A DNA stretch of 64,000 nucleotides from Alphaproteobacteria bacterium (GTDB lineage Bacteria; Pseudomonadota; Alphaproteobacteria; Rhodospirillales; Casp-alpha2): the NCBI GenBank assembly GCA_024279135.1, contig JAJRRU010000003.1:1-64000 (forward strand). The letters run 5' to 3'. Position 1 is the first letter of the stretch; each line of letters begins with the position of its first letter. The notes beneath the pieces are model-generated. The model had not been told where the DNA came from. It saw nothing but the letters and a program-made list of their open reading frames with translations, and searched no databases. Shown in pieces: positions 1 through 8,949 of the stretch. Both the position numbers and the translations under genes were made by a program.

Positions 1-1847
1 TCCACGTTCTGTTCGGCACTTTTGAGGATGATTTCGGGATTTTCCGGTGGCTCATAATCTGAATCGATGCCGGTAAAGTTCTTGATCTCGCCCGCCCGGG
101 CTTTTTGATAAAGACCCTTGGGGTCGCGTTGCTCGCACACCTCCAGGGGTGTGTCCAGGTAGACTTCGAAAAATTCATTGTCTTCCAGCATATCGCGGGC
201 CATCTGGCGTTCATTGCGGAACGGCGAGATAAACGAGACCAGCGTGATGATGCCCGCGTCCACAAACAGTTTTGTAACCTCGGCAACCCGGCGGATATTT
301 TCGACCCGGTCCACATCGGTAAAGCCCAGGTCCCGGTTCAGCCCGAGACGCACATTATCACCATCGAGCAGGTAGGTGTGGCGGCCAATTTTCTGCAATT
401 TCTTCTCAATGGCATTTGCAACCGTGGATTTACCAGAACCGGAAAGTCCGGTAAACCAGAGCGCACACGCCGTCTGGTTTTTCTGTTTTGCCCGGCTTTT
501 TTTGTCCACGTCCATGTCATGCCAGGTCAGGTTCGATGCCCGGTACAGGGCAAAATCGATCATGCCGAAGCCTACCGTAGCATTGCTGAAACGATCGATC
601 AGGATAAATCCACCGGTTTCACGAATTTCGTTATAGGGATCAAAGCCAATGACCTGATCAATCGAGAAATTGCAGTAGGCAACTTCGTTCAAATGAACGG
701 TCTTGGCTGCGGTGTGTTCCAGGGTGTTGATGTTAATCAGGTGTTTCAAATCGGTGATGACCGCCGTTACGGTCTGGCTGCCGATCTTCATGATGTATTG
801 CCGTTCGGGCAATAATTCTTCGTCGTGCATCCACAACACATGGGCGGCAAACTGATCGGTATGACTGGGCGGGGTATCGGAACTGGCAATCAGGTCGCCG
901 CGGCTGATATCGATCTCATCGTCCAGTACAAGGCTCACTGACTGACCGGTTGTGGCCTGGTCCAGATCACCGTCAAAGGTGGATATGGTTTTTATATGGC
1001 TTGTCTTGCCAGCCGAACCGACAATGATTTTTTGCCCCGCTTTGGCCGTACCACTGACGATGGTTCCGCTGAACCCCCGGAAAGCATGGTTGGGGCGGTT
1101 GACCCATTGGACCGGCATACGCAATGGCTTGTCGGTAATATCGGTCGTGATATCAATGGTTTCCAGAATTTCGAGCAGGCTCGGGCCGTCATACCAGTCC
1201 ATGGTGGTACCGCGGGAAAATACATTTTCTCCGGTCAGTGCCGACAGCGGGATGGTGTGAATATCAGCTAGCCCGATCTGGTTGGCGAACTCCCGGTATT
1301 CCTGTTCAATTTCGTCAAACCGGGATTGGTCATAGTCGACCAGATCCATCTTGTTGATGGCCACAATGACATGGCCAATACCCAACAGCTTAACGATGTA
1401 GGAATGTCGCCGGGTCTGGGTCAGAACGCCTTTTCGGGCATCGATCAGGATAACGGCTACATCGGCCGTCGAGGCACCGGTCGCCATGTTGCGGGTATAC
1501 TGCTCGTGACCCGGGGTGTCGGCGACGATAAACTTGCGCTTGTCGGTGGAAAAAAAGCGGTAAGCCACATCGATGGTGATGCCTTGTTCCCGCTCTGCCT
1601 GCAATCCGTCAACCAGCAAAGCCAGATCGATTTTGTCGCCCTGGGTGCCGACTTTCTTGCTATCGGCGGTTATGGCGGCGAGTTGGTCTTCAAAAATCAA
1701 TTTGGAATCATACAGCAGACGACCGATCAGGGTCGACTTGCCGTCATCAACACTGCCGCAGGTAATAAAGCGCAGCAAATCCTTTTCTTCCTGGGTTTTC
1801 AGGTATTGCTCAATATCAGTTTCGATCAGATCAGACTGGTGGGCCAT
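1..1847 (-). CDS. cysNC: CysN/CysC fusion: sulfate adenylyltransferase large subunit with adenylylsulfate kinase (3' end cut)
   Basis: Bifunctional sulfate-activation enzyme. The CysN part is the GTPase subunit of ATP sulfurylase, which makes APS with CysD; the CysC part phosphorylates APS to PAPS in the cytoplasm. Reading leftward from ATG 1847 I see the GTPase P-loop GSVDDGKST near residue 31, the DTPGH switch, the NKMD guanine-binding motif, two beta-barrel domains, then at about residue 460 the APS-kinase P-loop GLSGSGKST and the DGDNVR motif. About 615 codons are present before the window edge; the family is usually 620-640 residues, so only the last few are missing. The ATG overlaps the cysD stop (TAATG), so the two are translationally coupled. 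Everything seen fits the family. Confidence 0.96.
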   Translation of the reverse strand, partial: MAHQSDLIETDIEQYLKTQEEKDLLRFITCGSVDDGKSTLIGRLLYDSKLIFEDQLAAITADSKKVGTQGDKIDLALLVDGLQAEREQGITIDVAYRFFSTDKRKFIVADTPGHEQYTRNMATGASTADVAVILIDARKGVLTQTRRHSYIVKLLGIGHVIVAINKMDLVDYDQSRFDEIEQEYREFANQIGLADIHTIPLSALTGENVFSRGTTMDWYDGPSLLEILETIDITTDITDKPLRMPVQWVNRPNHAFRGFSGTIVSGTAKAGQKIIVGSAGKTSHIKTISTFDGDLDQATTGQSVSLVLDDEIDISRGDLIASSDTPPSHTDQFAAHVLWMHDEELLPERQYIMKIGSQTVTAVITDLKHLININTLEHTAAKTVHLNEVAYCNFSIDQVIGFDPYNEIRETGGFILIDRFSNATVGFGMIDFALYRASNLTWHDMDVDKKSRAKQKNQTACALWFTGLSGSGKSTVANAIEKKLQKIGRHTYLLDGDNVRLGLNRDLGFTDVDRVENIRRVAEVTKLFVDAGIITLVSFISPFRNERQMARDMLEDNEFFEVYLDTPLEVCEQRDPKGLYQKARAGEIKNFTGIDSDYEPPENPEIILKSAEQNV

Positions 1848-2752
1848 TAAAAATACCCCTCCTGTTTCTTTTTCTCCATGGATCCTGCGCCATCATGGTC
1901 GATAGCCCGTCCCTGGCGTTCCGATGTGGTGGCCAGCAGCATTTCCTGAATAATTCCTGGCAGGGTATCGGCTGTGCTTTCTACCGCCCCGGTAAGCGGG
2001 TAACAGCCCAGGGTACGGAAACGGACCGATTTCATGGCTGGTTTTTCACCGGGGTTCAAGGGCATCCGGTCATCATCGACCATGATTAACATGCCATCGC
2101 GTTCAACCACCGGGCGTGGAGCTGAATAATACAGGGGCACGATGGGGATTTCCTCAAGATGAATGTATTGCCAGATATCCAGTTCGGTCCAGTTTGACAA
2201 AGGGAAGGCGCGAATGCTTTCGCCCTTCTGAACCCGGGTATTATAAAGATGCCACAGCTCCGGGCGCTGGTTCTTGGGATCCCAGCGGTGGTTTTTTGTG
2301 CGGAAGGAAAGAATCCGTTCCTTGGCGCGAGATTTTTCCTCATCGCGGCGCGCGCCACCGAATGCGGCGTCGAAACCGTGTTTGTTGAGGGCCTGTTTGA
2401 GGCCTTCTGTTTTCATAATATCGGTGTGGACCTGCGAGCCATGGGTAAAGGGTCCAACGCCTTTTGCCAGGCCATCCTGGTTGATGTGAACGATCAGCTC
2501 CATGCCGCTTTGTTTTACTGCCGTGTCGCGAAATTCATACATTTCCCTGAATTTCCAGGTGGTATCCACATGTAACAGCGGGAAGGGCGGAACACCGGGG
2601 TGAAATGCCTTGCGGGCCAGATGCAGCATGACGGTCGAATCCTTGCCCACGGAATAGAGCATGACCGGATTGGTAAATTCCGATGCGACTTCGCGGATAA
2701 TGTGAATACTCTCGCCTTCCAGTTGTCGAAGGTGCGTCAGCTTTGCAGACAT
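1847..2752 (-). CDS. cysD: Sulfate adenylyltransferase subunit 2
   Basis: Catalytic small subunit of ATP sulfurylase (301 aa, normal length). It belongs to the PAPS-reductase-like adenine nucleotide alpha-hydrolase family and makes APS from sulfate and ATP with CysN. The N-terminus has the PP-loop-like motif [11 protein letters not shown] near residue 33, followed by [16 protein letters not shown], both characteristic of CysD. The C-terminal part carries the conserved [13 protein letters not shown] stretch. It overlaps cysNC by one base. metF lies 134 bp upstream on the same strand, so the sulfate genes may share a transcript with the methionine block. Confidence 0.97.
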   Translation of the reverse strand: MSAKLTHLRQLEGESIHIIREVASEFTNPVMLYSVGKDSTVMLHLARKAFHPGVPPFPLLHVDTTWKFREMYEFRDTAVKQSGMELIVHINQDGLAKGVGPFTHGSQVHTDIMKTEGLKQALNKHGFDAAFGGARRDEEKSRAKERILSFRTKNHRWDPKNQRPELWHLYNTRVQKGESIRAFPLSNWTELDIWQYIHLEEIPIVPLYYSAPRPVVERDGMLIMVDDDRMPLNPGEKPAMKSVRFRTLGCYPLTGAVESTADTLPGIIQEMLLATTSERQGRAIDHDGAGSMEKKKQEGYF

Positions 2753-2886
2753 GGTGGTGTCGTTCCTGTTAATTGGTCTTTAAAGTGTGCTGGTTTTTCG
2801 GAAGATACGCACAACGGAGCATTATTTCAACCGGTTGATTGTCTGATCGCGATATTTTTCCTATTTTTGTGGGGTTATTTTTATAT

Positions 2887-3849
2887 TTAACTAACTTTAG
2901 TGGGGTTATTGTCCGGTCTGACACCCAACATGTGGCAAATGGCAAAACATAAATCGGCCTGGTTGAGGGTGTAGAAATGAAATGTTTCAATACCCTGGGC
3001 ATAAAGCGAACGGCATTGTTCGGATGCGACAGAAGTTGCGACCAGCCGTCTTGAGGTCTCATCATCCTCTAGCCCTTCGAATAAATCGTCCATCCATTTG
3101 GGCACACTGGTGCCACATTTTATGGCAAATGACCGGGTTCGTTTGAAATCCGTTACGGGTAATATCCCCGGCACAATCGGGATGGCAATACCGGCTTTAC
3201 GGGCCCGCTCCAAAAACCGCATGAAGGCATCAGTGTCGAAGAAAAACTGGGTAATGGCCTGGCTGGCACCGGCGTCGATCTTGCGTTTCAGGGTGTCGAT
3301 CTCGTCCTCTATACTATTGGATTCAGGGTGGCCTTCCGGGTAGGTGGCAACGGTGATGTCAAAGTCACCCAGCTTTTTTAGCCCGGCAACCAGATCGGCG
3401 GCATAGGCGTATCCTTCGCTGTGGGGCTGGTAGGGGCCTTGTGAGCCCTTCGGCGGATCGCCGCGCAGGGCCAGAATGTGTTTGCCCCCGGCATCGGCAA
3501 ATCGAAGGGCGGTGTCGTCCACATGGGATTTGGACGCCCCGGCACAGGTCAGATGCATTGCTACATCCGTCAGTTTGCTGCGCAGCAGAGATGCGGCTGC
3601 ATCAAGTGTCCTGTCCTGTGACGTGCCGCCGGCACCATAGGTGATGGAAACAAATTTCGGGGCCAAGGGGATCAGGCGTTCTACTGAGGCCCAGAAATGC
3701 CCGGCTCCACTGCCCAGAGCGGGCGGGAAAAATTCAAAAGACACGTTTACATCCTGTGGTAACGGGCTGGCGATGGACATCTGGTCTGGCGGTGGCAGGC
3801 CACGCGATGTGACGTTTCTAAGGCTACGGTGCAGCAGGTCCTGTATCAT
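2887..3849 (-). CDS. metF: 5,10-methylenetetrahydrofolate reductase (biosynthetic)
   Basis: Flavoprotein that reduces methylene-THF to methyl-THF for methionine synthesis (320 aa). The catalytic glutamate lies in SFEFFPP near residue 38, followed by the folate and FAD motifs SITYGAGG and ALRGDPP, then QFFFD near residue 202. The ATG at 3849 has an AAGGA ribosome site 8 nt upstream; an internal Met at residue 24 is an alternative start. It lies 12 bp after a fused ArsR-methyltransferase gene, a pairing that points to regulation by methionine-cycle metabolites. A second, divergent MTHFR at 13423-14304 sits in the C1 catabolic cluster, so this copy is the anabolic one by context. Confidence 0.95.
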   Translation of the reverse strand: MIQDLLHRSLRNVTSRGLPPPDQMSIASPLPQDVNVSFEFFPPALGSGAGHFWASVERLIPLAPKFVSITYGAGGTSQDRTLDAAASLLRSKLTDVAMHLTCAGASKSHVDDTALRFADAGGKHILALRGDPPKGSQGPYQPHSEGYAYAADLVAGLKKLGDFDITVATYPEGHPESNSIEDEIDTLKRKIDAGASQAITQFFFDTDAFMRFLERARKAGIAIPIVPGILPVTDFKRTRSFAIKCGTSVPKWMDDLFEGLEDDETSRRLVATSVASEQCRSLYAQGIETFHFYTLNQADLCFAICHMLGVRPDNNPTKVS

Positions 3850-3861
3850 TATTGTATTCCT

Positions 3862-4830
3862 TCAAGAACCACGGATTTTATCAACCGGGGCAATATTATA
3901 TTGTGCTAGCCAGATCGATACGGTCAGCGGATCGGCTTCCAGATGTCGTGTGCTCAGGGGTTGCAGGTTTGTCGCCTCAAACCAGTTCTCAATTTCCTGT
4001 TGCGGGAAACCCAGTCGCCTGTGGGTGTGCTCGGTCCGCAGATTTTCGATGGCGTGTGGCGCGAAATCCACGATCATGATTTTTCCGCCGGGACGTAATG
4101 TGCGTGCGGCTTCGCTGATGGCGCGTGACGGGTCGTCGGCAAAGTGCAGAACCTGATAGAACAGGATCGTATCGAAGGATGCTTTTTTATAAGGCAATTT
4201 GTACATGTCACCCTGGCGAACGCGGCAATTGGCGATGGCGGACTTTTCAAGGTTCTCACGCGCAATGGCCAGCATGTGACGCGACAGATCGATGCCTTCG
4301 CTGTGGCTGGCATAGGGGCCGTACAGTTCCAGCATACGCCCGGTTCCTGTACCAATGTCGAGCAAATCCCCAACCTGATCCGGTGGCAACAGGGCCGTTA
4401 TTGCCTGTTCCACTTCGGTTTCATCTATGTGCAGGGTTCGCAATTCGTTCCAGCGGGCAGCATTTTCTTCAAAATATCGAGCGGCTTTTTGCGAGCGGTT
4501 TAGTTTGATTTTTTCCAGGCGGGCCTGATCCTGTAACAGGATTTCATCGTCCTGGGGCAACAGTTCCGCGATTTGTCTGGCGATCATATCGCCATTTTCA
4601 CTTCGGGCGATGCGGTGAAAAACCGAGTTTCCTTCCGGTGTTTTCTCCAGTATGTCAGCATGAACCAGCAGTTTCAAATGACGTGATGTCCGGGGCTGGC
4701 TTTGCCCGAGAATTTCGCAGATTTCATTCACGGTTAATTCGCACTGTCTGCAAAGTGCGAGAATTCTCAGGCGAGTGGGTTCCGCAATCGCTTTTAAGGC
4801 TTCCAGTACTGAATCAAGGGTATTGACCAT
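3862..4830 (-). CDS. ArsR-family regulator fused to a SAM-dependent methyltransferase domain
   Basis: Two-domain protein of about 322 aa. Residues 1-95 are an ArsR/SmtB winged helix (recognition region around ILGQSQPRTSRHLKLL). Residues 100-322 are a class I methyltransferase fold with the SAM motif LLDIGTGTGRMLEL and the later GQ/GD and LRPGGK motifs. I chose the second in-frame ATG (4830), which has AGGA 6 nt upstream; 4836 is possible. It precedes metF by 12 bp. ArsR-type regulators of the SahR/SamR kind control methionine and SAM-cycle genes in Proteobacteria. By inference this one senses SAM or SAH through its second domain and controls metF, perhaps with cysD-cysNC. Whether the methyltransferase domain is catalytic cannot be told from sequence. 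Confidence 0.85.
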   Translation of the reverse strand: MVNTLDSVLEALKAIAEPTRLRILALCRQCELTVNEICEILGQSQPRTSRHLKLLVHADILEKTPEGNSVFHRIARSENGDMIARQIAELLPQDDEILLQDQARLEKIKLNRSQKAARYFEENAARWNELRTLHIDETEVEQAITALLPPDQVGDLLDIGTGTGRMLELYGPYASHSEGIDLSRHMLAIARENLEKSAIANCRVRQGDMYKLPYKKASFDTILFYQVLHFADDPSRAISEAARTLRPGGKIMIVDFAPHAIENLRTEHTHRRLGFPQQEIENWFEATNLQPLSTRHLEADPLTVSIWLAQYNIAPVDKIRGS

Positions 4831-4870
4831 ATGCATCCTGCATTTTGTGTGAAAATCACATTATCACATA

Positions 4871-4906
4871 ATATAACTATATCAAGATATATTTATATAG
4901 TTATAT
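4871..4906. promoter_or_regulatory. Candidate operator: 12-bp perfect inverted repeat upstream of the ArsR fusion gene
   Basis: ATATAACTATAT (4871-4882) is repeated in perfect inversion as ATATAGTTATAT (4895-4906). A smaller dyad, ATATC-AA-GATAT (4879-4890), lies inside. The element is about 40 bp upstream of the regulator start, in a very AT-rich stretch. ArsR-family proteins bind AT-rich dyads near their own promoters, so autoregulation is the natural reading. No binding data exist here. Confidence 0.5.
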
Positions 4907-5025
4907 AGAATTTAGTTTTCCCCTAATCACCGGCCCCGATGCTTTATCGTCTTCACAGGTTTTGACATCGTCTGATAAATCAGAGATTATTACCTCAATT
5001 GAACGGGCTATATTATTGAATTGGA

Positions 5026-5361
5026 ATGGATATGATTGAAAATCAGGATATGCAGGCGCAAAAATTCACCAAGTTGCTTGAAGAAGCAATTCGGCAGGCA
5101 AATCTGGAAGTTATTAAACCAATGGTTCCAGTCATCAGCATCGATGGTATCTTGCCGGTTGCTATTTCGGTCGCAAAATTACGGGGTAAGTATCTCGCCG
5201 CGACCATGGATTTGTTAGGCAAGGATGCCGGTTCCCTGCCTAACGCAGATCAAATTGATAAATTACGAACACTCAGAGTGGCTTATGAAGAAGCCGTGAC
5301 TGCTTATCAGACCATGGAACACGCCATACAAAAGGGTTATCTGGAACTGTCTCTGGGGTAA
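5026..5361 (+). CDS. Uncharacterised small protein
   Basis: 111 aa, no family recognised. It is predicted soluble and largely helical, with no signal peptide or cysteines. Its composition looks coding and it fills a gap between two minus-strand transcripts. A second in-frame ATG six bases downstream (5032) is an equally plausible start, and no strong ribosome site is visible for either. It faces the next gene (5423-6490) tail to tail. Function unknown. Confidence 0.55.
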   Translation: MDMIENQDMQAQKFTKLLEEAIRQANLEVIKPMVPVISIDGILPVAISVAKLRGKYLAATMDLLGKDAGSLPNADQIDKLRTLRVAYEEAVTAYQTMEHAIQKGYLELSLG

Positions 5362-5422
5362 TACGTTGGATAAAACAAGACGCTCTGATCAGGCCATTGT
5401 TACCGGGCTCGCCCTGGTGGTC

Positions 5423-6490
5423 CTACCAGACCTGCTCATTACCTAATTTGAGGGTGCTTTCGTGTAATTTTGTGAATAGCTCCCATTCATCCTGGGGCAG
5501 GAACCGTTGGGCCAGAAAGGTGTAGGTCGTCTGGAGCAGGGTTTCAATACCCGGAGAGCGTTGCGGCGGGGTCAGTTCCCATTCTTCGATTAATTCACGC
5601 CAGGCCCAGAACCGGCAATACATTTCATCGCGGAATTTATGTACCGTCTTAATTTTGTCGGGCATGTGCTTCAACACATCGATGATGTATTTTGTATGCA
5701 GGTCGATCATTGAAAAGTCTTCACGAAATGCCGCAAAGGCAATGTCGCTCAGACTACGCACACGACTGACGGTTTCATTGATACTGGTGTCATTCATATA
5801 GATTTCGTTGAGCTTGGCGACATTTTTTTCGATCACCAGCAAACGGAGAAACTGGCCTCGCAGGGCTTCAATGTAGGCCAGTTCTTCGGCAAAATCATTG
5901 ACCAGATCGATAACTTTTTCTGACTCGTTTGCGGGGATTCCAAGCTCGCGGGCCGCGCCAATGAATGCATCGTTAATCTTCGCTTTGTTGAGCGGATCAT
6001 CGGCGACCATTTCCAACTGTTTCATATCGGAAAATACTTCTTCATCGCCTGTGAGCCAGGTGACAAGTTGCATGGTCAGTCGTTTTTTGGCAATGTCACG
6101 GTGTTGATCTGTGATTTCCCATGATGCCTCGCCGGTGGTCAGTTCAGAGGGAACCTTGTCACCGATTTGTATGCGCTGAACAAATTTTAGGGACTTGGCG
6201 ACGATATCCAGCATGACCCCGTCGGCTGAAGTATCCTTCAGTTTTAGCTCTCTTTTGATGCCGCCCAAAGTCAGTTCGACAGTCTGCTCAGACAGCGGGG
6301 TGACCATATAATGTTCACCTTCTTTAGCGCCGGCAATAAAATGAGTGCCCTCAACTATCGAGAAAAATTTACTTTTGAACTTAATGACCTCGGGGACAGG
6401 TTGTTTTTCTAACGATTCCGTGGTCTCGGCCTGATCGGGTGTCTTCGAACTGGCAGTATTATCTTTCGATGTGTTTGTATCAGAAACCAT
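5423..6490 (-). CDS. Uncharacterised cytoplasmic protein
   Basis: 355 aa, no recognised domain. The first 30 residues are a low-complexity, Ser/Thr/Glu-rich tail. Residues 35-110 look like a beta-rich domain (FFSIVEGTHFIAGAKEGEHY). The rest is helical, rich in charged residues and aromatic near the end (RFWAWRELIEEWEL). No signal peptide or membrane segment is present. It sits alone between argE and an unknown gene and has no obvious partner. The length and consistent codon use support a real gene; I can assign no function. Confidence 0.7.
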   Translation of the reverse strand: MVSDTNTSKDNTASSKTPDQAETTESLEKQPVPEVIKFKSKFFSIVEGTHFIAGAKEGEHYMVTPLSEQTVELTLGGIKRELKLKDTSADGVMLDIVAKSLKFVQRIQIGDKVPSELTTGEASWEITDQHRDIAKKRLTMQLVTWLTGDEEVFSDMKQLEMVADDPLNKAKINDAFIGAARELGIPANESEKVIDLVNDFAEELAYIEALRGQFLRLLVIEKNVAKLNEIYMNDTSINETVSRVRSLSDIAFAAFREDFSMIDLHTKYIIDVLKHMPDKIKTVHKFRDEMYCRFWAWRELIEEWELTPPQRSPGIETLLQTTYTFLAQRFLPQDEWELFTKLHESTLKLGNEQVW

Positions 6491-6539
6491 ATGTTATCTT
6501 TTAGCGTTGTTTCATGATGATATCTATAAAAATATTGTT

Positions 6540-7727
6540 TTACCGGCTGGTGGTTCTGTCAAGCAGGCGTGACATAAACTGACAACATTGTTCCAATTGA
6601 TCCAGTGCCAGATATTCATCCGGTTTATGGGCCTGCGCTATATGACCGGGACCGCAAATCACGGTCGGAATGCCAACGTGGGTATCAAACAAGCCCGCTT
6701 CGGTGGCAAATGCGACCTTGATATGATCGTTTCTCCCGGCCAGGGATTTGACAAATGAGACAACCTCGGCTTCTGCATCTGTTGATAAACCCGGGGCATA
6801 ATTATCCTCACGTATTTCAATACCCACGTTACACCCTATGGCCGCGCCATCCGGGGCGCGAACGGCCGTCATGCGAGATTCGATTTCCGTGCTGACATAT
6901 CGACGGATTTCGTCGATGATCTGCACAGGGTTGTGTTCGGCCAGGTTGCGGAATTCGAACTCAAATGAGCATTCTCCGGGCACGATGTTAAGTGCAGTTC
7001 CACCCGATATCAGCCCGGTATGAACCGTTGTATGTGTCACATCAAAGGCATCATCAAAAGGCCCTTCGATGGCAAAACGATCCGACAGGTTTTTCAAAAA
7101 ACAAATTAATTCGGCGGCGTATTCTATGGCATTGACTCCGTGCGGGGCCAGGCTGGAGTGTGTCTCAAACCCCCGCACGACAGCGCGGTAGTTGTACTTT
7201 CCTTTGTGGCCCAGTGACACGTCCATACCGGTTGGTTCGCCGACGATACACATAGCCGGTTTGATCGGCATGTGGTTCAGCATATCCAGCAGGGAATGAA
7301 CCCCGATACAGCCAATTTCCTCATCATAGGAAAAGGCAAAATGCAGTGGTGTGATCGGGTTGCGGGCCAGGAATTCCGGCGCATATGCGAGGCAGACCGC
7401 GATAAAACCTTTCATGTCGCAGGTTCCCCGCCCATAGAGCCGGTCATCTTTTTGTATCACCGTCCAGGGATCGGTGTTCCAATCCTGCCCATCGACGGGC
7501 ACAACATCCGTATGGCCCGATAACATGATGCCGGGTCGGTCGGTCGGACCCAGGGTGGCATAGAGGTTCGCCTTGCTCATGTCATCATTATGCAACAGGG
7601 TGCTTTCGACGCCCAGGTCCTGTAAATAGTCCTGGATGAAGGTAATTAATTCCAGGTTTGAATTTCGACTGGTTGTATCGAATGATATTAGTGTATCGAT
7701 TAATTGACGGACTTTGGTATTAGACAT
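6540..7727 (-). CDS. argE: Acetylornithine deacetylase, M20 family
   Basis: Zinc amidohydrolase (395 aa) that hydrolyses N-acetylornithine to ornithine and acetate. Metal ligands are visible in order: His in SGHTDVVP (about residue 71), Asp in GRGTCDMKGF (about 104), the catalytic Glu pair in SYDEEIGC (about 138), Asp/Glu near EPTGMD, and the last His in GPGHIAQAHKPDEYL. The overall pattern matches ArgE more closely than DapE. argJ at the right end encodes the acetyl-recycling enzyme, which normally makes ArgE dispensable, so this gene may serve another acyl-amino acid or work in parallel. Confidence 0.88.
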   Translation of the reverse strand: MSNTKVRQLIDTLISFDTTSRNSNLELITFIQDYLQDLGVESTLLHNDDMSKANLYATLGPTDRPGIMLSGHTDVVPVDGQDWNTDPWTVIQKDDRLYGRGTCDMKGFIAVCLAYAPEFLARNPITPLHFAFSYDEEIGCIGVHSLLDMLNHMPIKPAMCIVGEPTGMDVSLGHKGKYNYRAVVRGFETHSSLAPHGVNAIEYAAELICFLKNLSDRFAIEGPFDDAFDVTHTTVHTGLISGGTALNIVPGECSFEFEFRNLAEHNPVQIIDEIRRYVSTEIESRMTAVRAPDGAAIGCNVGIEIREDNYAPGLSTDAEAEVVSFVKSLAGRNDHIKVAFATEAGLFDTHVGIPTVICGPGHIAQAHKPDEYLALDQLEQCCQFMSRLLDRTTSR

Positions 7728-7813
7728 TGGGTGCGATCTCTATCTATTTCAAACTCGTAAAATTGGGTAATTTTATCAGTAATCAGGTCTATACATTATG
7801 AAGACAATTCAAT

Positions 7814-7867
7814 AAATGTTGCAAATTATAAAGAGACGTGTTGACTTTTATGCAGAATGCAACATTT
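7814..7867. promoter_or_regulatory. Candidate operator: spaced 10-bp perfect inverted repeat before the GlxA-type regulator
   Basis: AAATGTTGCA (7814-7823) and TGCAACATTT (7858-7867) are perfect inverse copies, 34 bp apart, in the divergent region between argE and the regulator gene. A TTGACT hexamer at 7841-7846 lies between the arms and could be a -35 box. The spacing is near four helical turns from arm to arm, compatible with a looped or two-site regulator complex. Role inferred only. Confidence 0.35.
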
Positions 7868-7917
7868 TTCGACTATGTGTATGATTGTTTTTGCTGTCAG
7901 GAATGGGGGGATATAGT

Positions 7918-8949
7918 ATGAATTACGATCCTCCCCAAATATCAGGCGCCATTGAGCCCGTTGTTCTCGATGATACGGTTCGGTGTCGTCGCGTTGGATT
8001 CGTGCTCGTACCACAGTTCAGTATGATAGCCTACGCCTCGGCAATCGAGGCCTTGCGCCACGCAAATTACGTCAGTGAACGTGTGATATATGAATTTATA
8101 ACCTGTTCAGAGGATGGTGAACCGGTCAGCGCCAGCAATGGCGTTGTGTTGCAGGTCCAGTGTTCGCTGGAAGATGCCCATAAGCTGGATATGGTTTTTG
8201 TCTGTTCTGGCCAGCATGTCAAAGAACATGTCTCCCGTAAATTGCTCGCCCTGTTGCGCCGGTTCTCTTCCCATGGCAGCCACTTGGGGGCGATCTGTAC
8301 CGGGTCTTATATTCTTGCTCGCGCCGGGCTGCTCGACGGGTATCGTTGCACCATACATTGGGAAAATCTTTCCAGTTTTTCTGAAGAATTTCCCGGCATC
8401 GAAGTGGTGTCAGAGCTTTATGAGATCGATCGCACACGTTACACCTGCGCCGGGGGAACTTCTGCGCTTGATCTGATGTTGCACATGATTTCATCCCATG
8501 CTGGTTATAAGGTTGCCACGGCGGCGGCCGATCAGATGATCCATCACCGCATTCGCGAAGGTAACGAAGGACAGCGAATGGCGCTGCGCTCGCGCATCGG
8601 GGTGTCTCATCCCAAATTGCTGACAGTTATTGATAGTATGGAAGAAAACCTGGAGCATCCGGTCAATTGTGCCGAACTGGCTCTGGAAGTCGGCCTGTCG
8701 ACCCGTCAGTTGGAGCGTTTATTTAACAAGTATCTGGGGTTGGCTCCGACCCGGTATTATCTAAAGCTGCGTATGGAACGGTCGCGTTTTTTGTTGTTAC
8801 AGACCAGTATGTCGGTTCTGGAAGTGGCATTGGCCTGCGGCTTTGTGTCGGCTTCGCATTTTTCCAAATGTTACCGCGAACATTATAAACACACCCCCAG
8901 CGAAGAGCGTCAGAGTATCTTGTCCATCGAACGTTCAATTGCGGGGTAA
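7918..8949 (+). CDS. GlxA/GbdR-type regulator: DJ-1/PfpI domain plus AraC-type HTH
   Basis: Transcription factor of about 343 aa. Residues 15-190 form a class I glutamine-amidotransferase-like (DJ-1/PfpI) sensor domain with the nucleophile-elbow-like AICTGSYILA. The C-terminal 100 residues are an AraC/XylS double helix-turn-helix (LALEVGLSTRQLERLF and VALACGFVSASHFSKCYR). I chose ATG 7918 because GGGGGG lies 7 nt upstream; a TTG at 7885 and an ATG at 7903 are in frame but less well placed. This architecture includes GbdR and relatives, which sense glycine betaine, dimethylglycine, carnitine and similar compounds. It sits at one end of the methyl-transfer cluster, convergent with it, so it is the likely regulator. 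Confidence 0.9.
   Translation: MNYDPPQISGAIEPVVLDDTVRCRRVGFVLVPQFSMIAYASAIEALRHANYVSERVIYEFITCSEDGEPVSASNGVVLQVQCSLEDAHKLDMVFVCSGQHVKEHVSRKLLALLRRFSSHGSHLGAICTGSYILARAGLLDGYRCTIHWENLSSFSEEFPGIEVVSELYEIDRTRYTCAGGTSALDLMLHMISSHAGYKVATAAADQMIHHRIREGNEGQRMALRSRIGVSHPKLLTVIDSMEENLEHPVNCAELALEVGLSTRQLERLFNKYLGLAPTRYYLKLRMERSRFLLLQTSMSVLEVALACGFVSASHFSKCYREHYKHTPSEERQSILSIERSIAG

Noticed and set aside
105-815. 236-codon plus-strand ORF
   Set aside because: Antisense to the clearly recognisable CysNC reading frame; no family resemblance and no ribosome site.
1326-1850. 174-codon plus-strand ORF
   Set aside because: Shadow of the CysN GTPase domain on the other strand.
2769-3065. 98-codon minus-strand ORF near the metF end
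   Set aside because: Overlaps the metF C-terminus in another frame and shows no protein-like pattern.
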